From contig JAVMKO010000001.1 of assembly GCA_032164245.1 (NCBI GenBank), positions 291,511,041 through 291,575,040 of the forward strand: a stretch of DNA of 64,000 nt, given 5' to 3'. Positions 10,451 through 21,110 of the stretch are shown one piece after another. Origin of the DNA: Sternotherus odoratus. Lineage: Eukaryota; Chordata; Testudines; Kinosternidae. Position 1 is the stretch's first letter. Each line of letters begins with the position of its first letter. Both the position numbers and the translations under genes were made by a program. The notes beneath the pieces are model-generated. The model worked only from the letters and a program-made list of their open reading frames with translations. It ran no database searches and had not been told where the DNA came from.

Positions 10451-11421
10451 ACAAACTTTTTTTTTTTAATGAAAGTTTAGAAAATGGAGCACTATTACTT
10501 GGTAATTTGAAAATCTTCAGTTATGAAATGTTTTATGCAGATAAATAACCACATTATCAACAGGCCAAGTTAAAAAATTCCACACACAGGATCATGTGGA
10601 AATTGATCACAAAGGATTACTGAAAAGAAACACAAATTGTATTTTTGTCTACACACTTTTATTGGAATGCTAGTGCATTTTAAAACCAGCCCACCTGGCA
10701 CTGGTAGAGAACTTATTGCGTGACTGTGGCTTAACATCTAGCTCACAGCTGGATGTAAAAGGAGGAAATGAAAAAAATAGTTCTCTCTTTAGTTACCCCT
10801 TTTATAATTGAGAGAACTTAGGTATCCTAATACTAGAAGAGAATAGTAAGTGCTGAATTTATAATAGAAACACTGATACCAAAAATGTGAACTTTTCCTG
10901 GTGGTACAATATTTTTCATACTATTACTTATGACTTAGCATAGCATTAGTTGTGTACCAGAAGTACACTTTTTTTATCCTAAATTTTAAAAATGTAATAT
11001 GATGGTAAAAGTATGTAAAAGAATTTCTGGCAGCAACAACATGGTGGTATACCTAGTTATACTGCTTGCATGTGTGAACATACACATTCAAGCAAGCCCT
11101 ACATCTTTACTCAGTTAATCCACATACCGAACACAGTTAATCCACATACTGCTACAATACAGCATTGGTGGTAAAATACCTGGAACCACTTAAAAGTTGC
11201 AGTTAACACAGAACATGCCAATTTATCATTTAAGTACCGACCAAAGCCAAGCAACTGTCTGCCACTGCACTGGCAGCCAAACAATTGTGGGCATAACTCG
11301 AGATGTTGGCCAAAATCTATAAAGCCCCTAGATGGCCTTTCAGCTCCCTTCTACAATTGCTAACAGCAGTCCAGCTCCACTGGTGTTAGCGAAGTTTCGA
11401 GTCTGAGGGGAGACTTGGGCT

Positions 11422-11544
11422 TAGGGTGACCAGATGTCCTGATTTTATAGGGACAGTACCGATTTTGGGGTCTTTTTCTTACATAGGCTCCTATTACCCC
11501 CATCCCTTGTCCCGATTTTTCACACTTGCTGTGTGGTCACCCTA
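11422..11544. mobile_element. Small hAT MITE with 8-bp target duplication
   Basis: A 123-bp element starting TAGGGTGACCAGATGTCC and ending GTGTGGTCACCCTA. It is flanked by identical CTTGGGCT at 11414-11421 and 11545-11552, the 8-bp hAT signature. The right duplication overlaps the first bases of the adjacent hairpin MITE, showing that the hAT landed at that MITE's edge later. No coding capacity. A diverged relative lies at 35895-36016. Confidence 0.9.
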
Positions 11545-11547
11545 CTT

Positions 11548-11842
11548 GGGCTGGTCCTCACTACCGGGGGGGATCGACGGCAGATACGCAACTTCAGTTA
11601 CGTGAATCACGTAGCTGAAGTTTGCGTATCTGCAGCAGACATACCTGTCGTCCTCACGGCAACGGCAGCCGGCGGCGCGCTCCCCCGTCGACTCCAGCTT
11701 GCGCCTCCCGGCAAGCTGGAGTTCCAGAGTCGACGGGGGCGCAGCAGGCGATCGATTTCTCGCGTCTTCACAAGACGCAAGAAATCGATCACCAAAAGAT
11801 CAATCGCTACCCGCCGATTCGGCGAGTAGTGAAGACCAGCCC
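11548..11842. mobile_element. Hairpin-rich MITE, Harbinger-like, copy 2
   Basis: A 295-bp relative of the element at 9616-9894, beginning GGGCTGGTCCTCACTACC and ending AGTAGTGAAGACCAGCCC. Three internal hairpins are visible: 11581-11632, 11682-11739 and 11750-11790 (the last nearly perfect, around tcttcacaaga). The flanking trinucleotides (CTT and TAT) no longer match, unlike copy 1. The left edge carries the hAT MITE insertion. Confidence 0.85.
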
Positions 11843-14525
11843 TATAACTCCCAATGCTGCTAACAATGATGGAGGCAAACTGGTGTTAGCACTGGTGGGA
11901 AATTTTTGAAAACCGTGCTCAGTGCAGACAGCCACAAAGGTTGCCTCTTCTCTTGTGCTCCATCCTAGCATCTTTGCCTTGATTTAGTTGCTTCAGTTCC
12001 AGAGAAGTGAGGGGTAGGCAGGAGACTTATCTATGTTTTATGGAATTTTGCCTTTTCAAACTAAAGCAATGGCACCCAAACACATTGGAGATAAGAGAGA
12101 AGTAAAAGTATGATGTTCAAGGGAGTTGGTACTGGACACAGCTAAGGCTTTTGGTTCTAGCATCTCTTCTTTCTTTCCCTGTCTTTTCCTTTGGTGCACA
12201 ACTGCTTCTAACTTTGAAGAAGGAGGATTAAATTCCTCGTTCACTATTTATTGAAAGCCACTAGTTACACCACCACCTCATCCCCATCTCTGCCACTACA
12301 GGCAACAACAACAAATACAAACATTAGCCTGATATTTCTACTTAAATGATAAGCACTTAATATTGGCATTTAATTTTTTCATGAAATTTCATTGTTAATA
12401 CCCAGTGGGATGAAAGAGATACTTTGCAGGCTGTTGGCTGACTCAGGTACACATTACTGTCATCAGCTGACATTCAGTTCACACTTTTAAGGCAATCAAA
12501 AGGGCCAGAAACTAATTTTTTTTAAATGAAATATTCGATTCGAGAGCATAACCACCTAGCTTTTTTTAAAAAAAACCTGTAATTGTGTAGCAATTAAAAA
12601 ATAAACTATTCAGTGATTCAGAGTCATACACATAAATGTTCCTATTCTCTCCTTTCATTTGTGACATCTACTTTCCTCTTGTCTTTAATTTGTCAACTCT
12701 TTAGGGCAGGCACTACTGTATGTGTTTCAATATCTTTGTATAATGGCTAGTACATAAGTTCCTCAATCCTTCCTGGTGCTTCTAACACAAAGAAGAAATA
12801 AGCATAATTACAGGTGGTACTTTTAATAACAATACTTTGGATATCTTTGTGGCAATCTTAAGCTAAAAATGTATTTATTTATGAAATGTGTGTGTCAAAT
12901 TGTATATGTATCTAGAGAATTTTTGACAGGTACATTACATTCATTGAAAGACAAAATATAAAAACCACAGCCTTCTTAAAAACATTTAAAATTTTTTAAA
13001 ATTACACTGCAAGCTGCCATATTCAGAATGGTATGACAATTACTGACATTCTCAGTAGACATAACTATGCATGGTAATTCAAAATAAATATAAATGAATG
13101 GAATAGACAGCAAAGATAACTGGCCATTTATTTTATATCTCTACTGACTAACAAACTGATTTCATACAAAAAACAAGAACAAAACAGCAAGCTTTCAAAG
13201 ACGTACTCTAAAGCTTCAGAAACTGCAAGGTCACTGCAATGGGAGTTGCACAGAGTTCTACAGTAATGATATAAAAACTGTAAGTCAGCAGCCTTTATCA
13301 CTTAGTACAACAGACTGGACGTGTTCCAGCCAAGCAAGTCAGGCGTCAAATAAGTCCACTGTGAAATAGATAAGTAAATCACTGTCCCACCAATAAAAAT
13401 ACATGGTGCAAATTCTTATTCTGGAAACGAACTGATTAAAGATAAAAACTTACAAAAAGCCAATATCACACACCAGAAGAACAGTGGTCCTTGAAACATT
13501 TGCAAATAAGCTACCAGCTTTACATTCTTACATAGAAATAATGTAAGGCTAATACGTATGGCTAATAAAATCCAATTTATTAGCCACCCTTGTACAGTAT
13601 TTTTGCAGCCATTTCCACTCATCATTGATGAAAACAAATCCTTCACAGCTGTGCTGGGGTTGGCATAACGTATAATTAACAAACATTTTCAAGCCATTTT
13701 TCATTTGTAAAGTGTGTCTATTAAGTTAAAACATTGGGAATTTATACCACTTTAGAATAATATAAATAGAAAATGTGTAAACATCATATAGAGTAGGCAC
13801 ATGACAGCTATTAGCCAAATTCATATTGGCAAATTCCAAAGCAACAAACATTAAACTAAACACGAACTATTTTTATACCTGAAAACTGTTTTTTAAAAAT
13901 ATCTCTGCTAGAAAAACAGCATATAAGACCCTTTGCATTTAAGAAACCCACAATGGAATGAGGATGACCAACTAGTGAGTTTTCCCCACTCTTAAAAGCC
14001 TTACTTTAAAAAAGAAACAATAGATAGCTCAGTTAAGTGTTTTTCGGTTTCTGTGGGATTCTTTTTAAATCTGAAGATTAAACTTTCCCCAAATAAACAA
14101 GGTGTACAAAAAAGCCATTTGTTAAATTCATAGGGACAATATACTAGTAGCTGAAGCATACAAAATAGGACATGGATAATATTTTAGATTACATGGGATT
14201 AGTAATGATTCATGTTATTTTGTGTCATCAGGCCAGTTCTCAAATCTGGATGTATTTGGTGTGACTGCTGGAGAGTGTTGATATTTGTGGCATAGCCTAC
14301 AGGTGTGTTTACTTGGGTAGCTTTTCCTGGATGTCTAATAGACCATATGTGTTTAATTTCCACTTGAGACAACAAATGTCTAATCATTAATGTTTTTGCA
14401 AAAGAAAAATACCTGCCAATTTTTTTATTACTGTCATATCCAAGAGGCATCCTCTTTAAAGCAAAGTATGAACATTACGTCCCATAGCAATGGCGATTAG
14501 AAACTTAGCTAGGAAGGGAAAAAAC
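11843..14525. other. Intronic DNA, mostly unrecognised
   Basis: AT-rich sequence. At about 12690-12760 is a weak reverse-oriented relative of the repeat at 1395-1665. A hydrophobic 88-codon frame at 13416-13682 (minus strand) has no recognisable family and no gene context. Confidence 0.45.
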
Positions 14526-14645
14526 TTATAGATTCATAGATTCTGAGGCCAGAAGGGACCAATGTGATCATCTAGTCTGACCTCCTGTGCAACACAGGTC
14601 ATAGAATTTCCCCAAAATAATTCCTAGAGCATCTCTCTAAACTCT
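14526..14645 (-). repeat. CR1 3' end fragment, minus strand
   Basis: 'tagattcatagattctgagg' followed by 'gtgatcatctagtctgacct' is the reverse complement of a CR1 tail with its ATTCTATGA-like terminus. It is followed immediately by a CR1 piece in the opposite orientation. Confidence 0.8.
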
Positions 14646-14647
14646 GA

Positions 14648-14762
14648 GGATGGGACAAAAAACAATGGGCTTAAATTGTAGCAATGGCCGTTTAGGTTGG
14701 ACATTAGGAAAAATTTCCTAACTGTCGGAATGGTTCAATTGCCCAGGGAGGTCGTGGAATCT
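14648..14762 (+). repeat. CR1 ORF2 C-terminal fragment, plus strand
   Basis: The plus strand encodes LDIRKNFLTVGMVQLPREVV, the conserved CR1 ORF2 C-terminal segment (LRKNFLT...LPREVVES). It is cut off by a GC-rich element at about 14763. Confidence 0.8.
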
Positions 14763-14960
14763 CCGGGAAGCAGCTGGAACCTGGGGAAGGAGGGCACAGG
14801 GGTCTGTGAGTTGCCCTTGCTTCCAGGCACTGCCCCCCTCCACCCCCACAGCTCCCACTGTCCAGGAAAGGGGAACCGCAGCCAATGGGAGCTTCGGGGG
14901 AGGTACCTGGAGGAGCAGCCAGGGCAACACACAGACCCCTGTCACACTGGCAGCTAGTAT
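14763..14960. repeat. GC-rich inverted-repeat element
   Basis: About 200 bp, much more GC-rich than its flanks. It contains a 21-bp inverted repeat with one mismatch (14796-14816 and 14922-14942, containing AGGGGTCTGTG and CACAGACCCCT). The spacer includes 'ccgcagccaatgggagcttc', a motif I associate with a reptile interspersed repeat. It interrupts a CR1 frame. No clear target duplication was found. Confidence 0.55.
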
Positions 14961-15104
14961 TTAGTTGATAAACCATCACCACCGCCAAATCTTTGTTTCA
15001 GAGTCACTGCTTCCCAGAATAGAAGCCCCTATTCTATAAGTATGGCCTATATTCTTTTTTCCTAGATGTACATATTTATATTTAGCAGTATTAAAACACC
15101 CATT

Positions 15105-15790
15105 GTTTGTTTGCTCCCAGTTTACCGAGCAATCCAGGTTGCTCTGAATCAGTAACCTGTCTTCTTCACTGTTTACCACTCCCACCATTTTTATCAGTGA
15201 TTATTTTAGGTTTTCTTCCATTCACACATAACACTGGAAACACATCCGATCGATAATGATTTTCCATTTACTATTACATTTTGAGGCCCATTTGCTAGCC
15301 AGTTTTCAATTCATTTAATGTGTGCTTTGTTAATTTTATATAGTTTTAGTTTATTAATAAAAATATAATGTAGTACCAAGTCAAATACCTGACAAAAGTC
15401 TAAGAATATTATATATACACTATTACCTTTATCAATCAAATTTATAATCTTATCAAAGAGGTATCAACTTAGTTTGACAGGATCTATTTTCCATAAAGTC
15501 ATGTTGTTTGGCATTACTTATATTACCCTCATTTAATTCTTTAGTAATCAAGTTCCATATCAGCCACTCCATTATCTTGCCAGGGACTGATATCAGACTG
15601 ACAGGCCTGAAATTACCAAATCATCCTGTTTACCCTTTTTAAATACTGGCACAACACTAGCTTTCTTCCAGTCTTCTGGAACTTATGCAGTGCTTGAAAA
15701 TTAACATGAATCATTCAGCAAACTCCTCAGCCAGCTCTTTAAAAACTCTTGGATGCAAGTTATCTGGACCTGATGATTTAAAATGTTTAC
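15105..15790 (-). pseudogene. CR1-type LINE reverse transcriptase remnant
   Basis: Read on the minus strand, broken frames give SGPDNLHPRVFKELAEE (near 15765-15715) and pieces resembling the NYRPVSL/TSVPGK and AFD blocks of CR1 RT, followed by IENWLANGPQNVIVNG near 15300-15240. Stops and frameshifts are frequent, so it is an old dead copy. It ends about 240 bp from FCHSD2 exon E. Flanking DNA at 15791-16033 shows nothing else. Confidence 0.7.
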
Positions 15791-16033
15791 CTCTAGTAGC
15801 TTCTTTTTAACAGTTTCCAGAGATACCAATGGAATGGAAAGAGTGTTATTAAATGACATGACCTTATCATCAGTTTCCCTCCCAATTTTCTTATTTTGGT
15901 ATTGATGGCAATCAGGAACATAGAGGAGGGTTAATATTGTAACCGACCCTGATATATTGGGATAAAAGTATATGGATGTCAACATGTGTATTTCATGAAA
16001 ACAAGGAAAATTAAACTACATTAGCTCCCTTAC

Positions 16034-16162
16034 CTTCATAATGTTCACTAAGTCTGTCTGATAGTAGCGATCCTGGTGTGCATTAGCAGCTGCTAAAGTG
16101 AGAAGATAGTCATTCCTTGCATGGGTAGCCTTTGAATTACACTCAGACCGTCGTGCTTTTAA
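16034..16162 (-). CDS. FCHSD2: FCHSD2 exon E, F-BAR domain, approx. residues 193-235
   Basis: The minus strand reads LKARRSECNSKATHARNDYL followed by a segment ending AAANAHQDRYYQTDLVNIMK. This is the next conserved F-BAR helix of FCHSD2. The 129 bases are exactly 43 codons, phase 0 at both ends, with a tatag acceptor above 16162 and a GTAAGG donor below 16034. The following exon (expected near ALDGNVYDHLKDYLIAF) is not visible in 1-16033, so the intron on this side should run off the window. The exon is unannotated by simple open-frame calling because it has no internal start. Confidence 0.96.
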
Positions 16163-16559
16163 CTATATTTTTTAAAAAAGAAAGAAATCAAAATGTAAGG
16201 CAGCTGATTTTGTTCTTTTATACTATGAGCAAAGCATTAAAACAGATAGCTTTAGATGGGTTGTTATATTTGTTGCTGCTTTGAAGAATATTTCTATATA
16301 TTTGTGCATATACTTTATACAATTTTCATTGGGCAAAATTCCAGCACAAAGTTGTGAATGGCTGAACAGATTTATCGTGCACTTGTACTTGATTCTGGGG
16401 AAATATTCTGTACCAACTGGCCAGTCGTTTTAAAGATAATATACCTGATAAAAGGAGAGGTCTCTATAGATTCAAGGTAACATTAGTTATGTGTCCCATG
16501 AAAATGACATAATGCTTTACTACAGTTTTACTGAGTAGATCATTTATTTTTAAACTCAC

Positions 16560-16614
16560 CTTTACACTTGCCTTCTGTAAGCTTATCCTTGACTGAAAAA
16601 GACTAAGCTTGGAC
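16560..16614 (-). CDS. FCHSD2: FCHSD2 short exon D, F-BAR domain, approx. residues 174-192
   Basis: A 55-base exon reading G plus 18 codons, SKLSLFQSRISLQKASVK, identical to the FCHSD2 protein as I recall it. It has a polypyrimidine/ACAG acceptor above 16614 and a GTGAG donor below 16560. It is too short to stand out as an open frame and was found by following the reading frame between exons C and E. It begins in the phase required by exon C and ends in phase 0. The intron to exon E is only about 400 bp. Confidence 0.95.
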
Positions 16615-18289
16615 CTGTATTAAAAGTCAACAGAATAGATTAATATCAGAAGTTGTCTCTGGGACAGATAGGCACACAAATGGGCTATATGATAAGGGGA
16701 AGGTTTTCTTTTTGGATTAAATAAATGTAGTAAAATAATTCAACAGCAATTTTTTAAGCTAAATAGTTTATTTTTATATTTAAGAGTAAACATGAGGGGT
16801 TTTAGGAAGTCGTTACACGTGTTGAACAAACTCATTTTCATAATCAGCTATCTTCGCCGCATATTCTGAAATGTTTTGCTCAGTATTACACTAATTTTCA
16901 AACAATGATTAAATACAACACGGCAGAAAGCTCTGGTGGCAACAGGAACTCAGAAAGTTCTTTTGATGCTTAATGGCTATTTGAACATCTTCCATTTAAT
17001 AGCCAGGGTTGCAAAACTGAGATACTTGCCTTTTAATGGAGTAGCAACGTGAAATCACGAGCAATCAACTCAAGTAAGGTTGAGTGAGGTCTGCCCATGA
17101 AGAAATTTTTATAAGCAGGCATTAGCCTAATTTTGAAACTTTGATGAGAGGGTAGGAATCAGTTTGTCTGTTGTTGTTTTTTTCCTGGTTAATCATTTTA
17201 AAAGAAAAAGCCAGAGCCCATACAAGCATCTTAAGAACATCAGGCTTATTCGTAATGGGGTCTGAAGGAAAACTTTACTAAAATCATGAACACTTGAATT
17301 CTGAAACATTATTCTATTTATACCATGGGGAGAAAAAAAATTATGAAACAGACAATGTGAACAAATGTTTAAAATCAGATGATATCTAAGCTTTCTGGAA
17401 ACATTAACCCTGAAGAGTCAAAATAACCAAAGTTCTCAGAAATAAAACATTATCCAATTACTGTAAATTTTACCTTGTGTTTTACCTCACTGTGAGTAAC
17501 AAGCATTCATAAATACCACCCAAGAAGATGGCATTTGAAATGGAGTAAAATAACAGCCGCCTTAACTAACTATTGTTCACAAAGAGAACATTACACCTTG
17601 TATTTTGGTAGGACTGGAGCATCCTTCCATGGACAAAATTATTCCTGGTCAAAATAACTTTGCTCTAAAATTAAATATGTAAAACTGATAAAACCACGAA
17701 CTTTAGCTATATTTGATTCTGATGATATGATATATAACCATACCATCCCTACCGATAAATATATCCACTACCCTCATTTAACTTCAGTACAGTTTTCCCA
17801 CTAGGTCTACATTAGAAACTGGGCTTACATTAGAAACTTTAGCTGGGATAGTAATGTTGGCCAGAGTTTTTTTTAATTATATTGAAATATTGGCAAAAGC
17901 CCAAGAGTATATAAGATTGTGCCAGCAAAAGAGGGCTTTTGCTTTTAAATAAAACAGGGTAAGCTATACTGGCAAAAGCACTTTTGCCAAGGTAAGTGCT
18001 GTGTACACTAGGAGGGTTTGTTGATGTAGCTATATAGTTTATACCTGGCCTAAATCTAGTCTAAAGAAACTGGCAACTACTGTGATGCAATGCTACCACA
18101 AAAAGCCAATGTTCAAATATGGACTGTGTCAGGTGGAGGATAGAAGAGACAGAAAAGGGATTCCACAATGACTGGCAGCTTCTATACTGGATTTAATAAG
18201 ACCTCTGTCCCCGAGACACAATAGCGGTTTTAAGTAAAAAAACAAGGAAACACTGGGTTTTGAGCTGCCAATCGAGGCCATGTAGACCC
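16615..18289. other. Intronic DNA with a possible decayed DNA transposon
   Basis: AT-rich, no gene. At about 17800-18060, 'actaggtctacattagaaac' and 'gtgctgtgtacactaggagg' suggest an old non-autonomous DNA element with weak inverted ends, but I could not define termini. Confidence 0.35.
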
Positions 18290-19100
18290 CTCCTCCCCGA
18301 GCAGGCCCACCAATGGGTGGGTGGGGGGGGGGAGGGGGAAATTGCCTAACTGCCTGGGCGATTTAAAAGCGGTCAGGAGCCCTGGGTCCTTTTAATTGAA
18401 TGGGCAGGCTGCAGGGCTCCTAGGCGCATGGGGGTGGTACCAGCGGCAGTGAAGGCAGCCAGGCCGGCATGTAGCAGTCCTCGCCATGCCGGAAGACTGC
18501 GCCAAGCAGCACAGGTGCAGCAACTTGCTAGGCAACAGCCAGCACAAGCACAGCGTTGCCCAAATGTCAGATGGATCTTTCTAGGGGACCCACTGACTAT
18601 TCTGGCCTAGGCAGAGCCATTCCTAGGGTCCAGCGAATCAAGGTGACCAATCCCGGCCTCGTACTTTGGGGCCCCCCGCTAGCCAGCACGGTTGGTCCCG
18701 GAAATGACGGATTCGTCACTTCTGCCCCATGTCCACCTAGGGGCAGTCCTGGGGCCCTGAATTGCTATCGGCGGGCCTGCCCCCGAGTAAAACCCCAGGG
18801 AACAGAAGAGCAGGAGAAGGAAAGCTCTACAAAGAGTGTTGGGCCTCCTATTGAAAGAGTAGATAATTGGCCGCCAGGATCCAGACAGATCTGATTGAGA
18901 ACCGACCATTCAATATGAATGCCCTCTGCTTCCACAGCAACTTCAGGGCCGCTGGAGCTCCTTCCAGCTCTCTGGCAACATGGTTGTAGCCTGGCTTCCC
19001 CCACCATCTCTGGAAACCCCCCTCCCCCAAAGGGAACTCCACATTAAGGAGAGGTTTTTGTGAAATAATTAAGATTGCCTCAGGCTTCATTAAAGCCCTG
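18290..19100. repeat. GC-rich interspersed repeat mosaic
   Basis: Roughly 800 bp of GC- and CpG-rich DNA ('gatttaaaagcggtcaggag', 'gtcccggaaatgacggattc') in AT-rich intron. Short frames on both strands overlap without a recognisable domain. The composition suggests an inserted repeat rather than a host exon. Confidence 0.4.
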
Positions 19101-20509
19101 TTGGGCTTCCCAGAAACTTAAGAACTCTTGGATTCACGGAGAGCTCTCTAACTATGCCCTTGTACTGCCCACAATTTGAAAGTGAATAACTGTTGGTACT
19201 GTTACTCTTATTTGTATTTTTGAAATTAATTTGTTGCAAAAGGTATCCACAGGAACATTAGTTAGCACCATCTCTGAACTCCCAGGTAAATTAGATTGTT
19301 CCAAGCTGTGGTTTTTTAAATTTATTTTTTGGTAAGATTTATCAATGGAGAAAGATACACTCCCTTACTAATGGCAAATGAAATATTTTACATTTTTCCT
19401 GCTTCTTCTAAGATTTACACTTGAGTTTTACTTGACTAATTGCATAAAACTGTTTAAATTGTTTATAACATTCATCCAAACATAGTTTTCCAAAACCCTC
19501 ATACACCAATATTTTTGGATAACCTTCAAATTGCAATTAGAAAACAAAACGTGTATATGAAAAGCTGAAAAAGTATGTCAGTAAATTGTAGTATAAAAAG
19601 GATATCTAGAATTTGATAGCATTTATGTTATATTCCCAGCCTTCATAAAATGTTCAATTAAGACACTGGAGGAAAATAGCACTTTATACACAAGGCCAAC
19701 TATTTGTACAAATCTAATGCAAACTGGATTTTATCTGCGTGCAAAAGCAGGTCTTCTGTATACCATCTGATAGTCTGTCATTTTAATCTTTACAATACCA
19801 ATATGAGACCAGGTCAAATTCCCCTAGCTCAACCTTTGATCTTTTGAGGAAGTGGGTGGATAGTGTGTGATATTCCCACCCCCTCCAGGCAGTTGTATGT
19901 CACCACCTCCAGAACTTTCCAGTTCCTGAACTGTGTGGAAAGAGCTCCCTGAAGAACATTTTTTTCTAAATAACTTGTTCTTAAAAATGAAAAATAATAA
20001 AAGATAATACCTCAAACTTTAAGGAGAAGTGAGTGGGCATCCTTTTACATTACCTTATAAAAAACCCATAACAGGTAATTACTGTCTTTTTAAAGTACAC
20101 AACTTTGCCATTCTTGGAGAACAAGTTTGAGGGATGTTTAAAAAACAAACAAAACAACAGCGATAAAATTCCAACAGGCTGTGAAAAAATACAGGCTAAA
20201 GCCCAAAATGGAAATATGCAAGTTATGTGTTTTAGTGCAAGGAAGGGGTAAGATTACCACCACAGGACAAGAGCTATTCAAAAGCTACAGCCTCAAAGAT
20301 ATAACCTCATAAAAGCAAAATAAACACTTCCCAAACAACACAAATGCATGATCAACAGGATGTATGAAAGCAAAGTAAGGATAACCTTAACACATGCTTA
20401 TTCAGAGCTAGTATCCTGCTCTTGCAATAAACTTGAGAGTAATGATTAAGACAAATATGATATCTACACACACATAATTAATTATAGAGTTGCTATTATA
20501 AGAACATAC
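19101..20509. other. Intronic DNA, nothing recognised
   Basis: AT-rich FCHSD2 intron sequence between exons C and D, without defined repeats. Confidence 0.5.
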
Positions 20510-20643
20510 TTGGCCTCAATATCGGCTTTTTCCCGCACTGCATGAGCCATCTGTTCAGTCTCAAAGTACTTCTTCTTGCTCTTAGCTAAATCTTTTACTG
20601 TCTCTTGTAATTCAGCCTGGATCTTTGTCAACTGGTCTACACA
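20510..20643 (-). CDS. FCHSD2: FCHSD2 exon C, F-BAR domain, approx. residues 130-174
   Basis: The minus strand reads CVDQLTKIQAELQETVKDLA, continues with SKKKYFETEQMAHAVREK, and ends ADIEA plus two bases of a lysine codon. It matches the long antiparallel F-BAR helix of FCHSD2 almost residue for residue. The acceptor is ttttgcag above 20643 and the donor GTATGT below 20510. The 134 bases are 44 codons plus AA; the lysine codon is completed by the G that opens the exon at 16614. The intron from exon B is about 8 kb and holds the 23.4-25.9 kb Harbinger transposon. Confidence 0.97.
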
Positions 20644-20866
20644 CTGCAAAACAGAATACAACAAGCTTATAATAGAATTAATATCATTATACTGTTTTGT
20701 TCACTAAATCTTGCACAGATCCATATGCTCTATAAATTCTTTTAGATTAACTATAGATTCAGTCCACCTTTTAAAATGAATCAAAACAAAGAACAATATA
20801 TTTTTATGTCAATTGCTCTTTAAAAAAAATCAGCAACTATTTAACTCCCAATGTTTAAAATATGCA

Positions 20867-21110
20867 GTGTTGCTGTTGCCATGTTGGTCTCAGGATAGTA
20901 GAGACACAAGGTGGGTGAGGTAATATCTTTATTCCACCTACGTCTGTTAGTGAGAGAGATAAGTTTTCAAGCTTACGCAAACCCCAAAACTTTATCTCTG
21001 GAAACCTAAAGAAGAGCTCTTTGTAAGCTCGAAAGCTTGTCTCTCTCACCAACAGAAGTTAGTCTAATAAAAGATATTACATACCTCATCCACCTTGTCT
21101 CTCTCTATAA
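20867..21110. repeat. Penelope-like terminal repeat pair in inverted orientation
   Basis: The left part, 'ggtgggtgaggtaatatctt' through 'agagagataagttttcaagc', is repeated as its complement in the right part, 'gaaagcttgtctctctcacc' through 'atacctcatccaccttgtct'. The arms are about 75 bp around a spacer of about 60 bp. The motif belongs to a reptile repeat whose organisation resembles Penelope-like terminal repeats; a related fragment lies at 51760-51885. No coding sequence. It begins about 220 bp from exon C. Confidence 0.65.

Noticed and set aside
13416..13682. Hydrophobic 88-codon minus-strand frame
   Set aside because: No recognisable family, no splice or gene context, and composition expected from AT-rich DNA.
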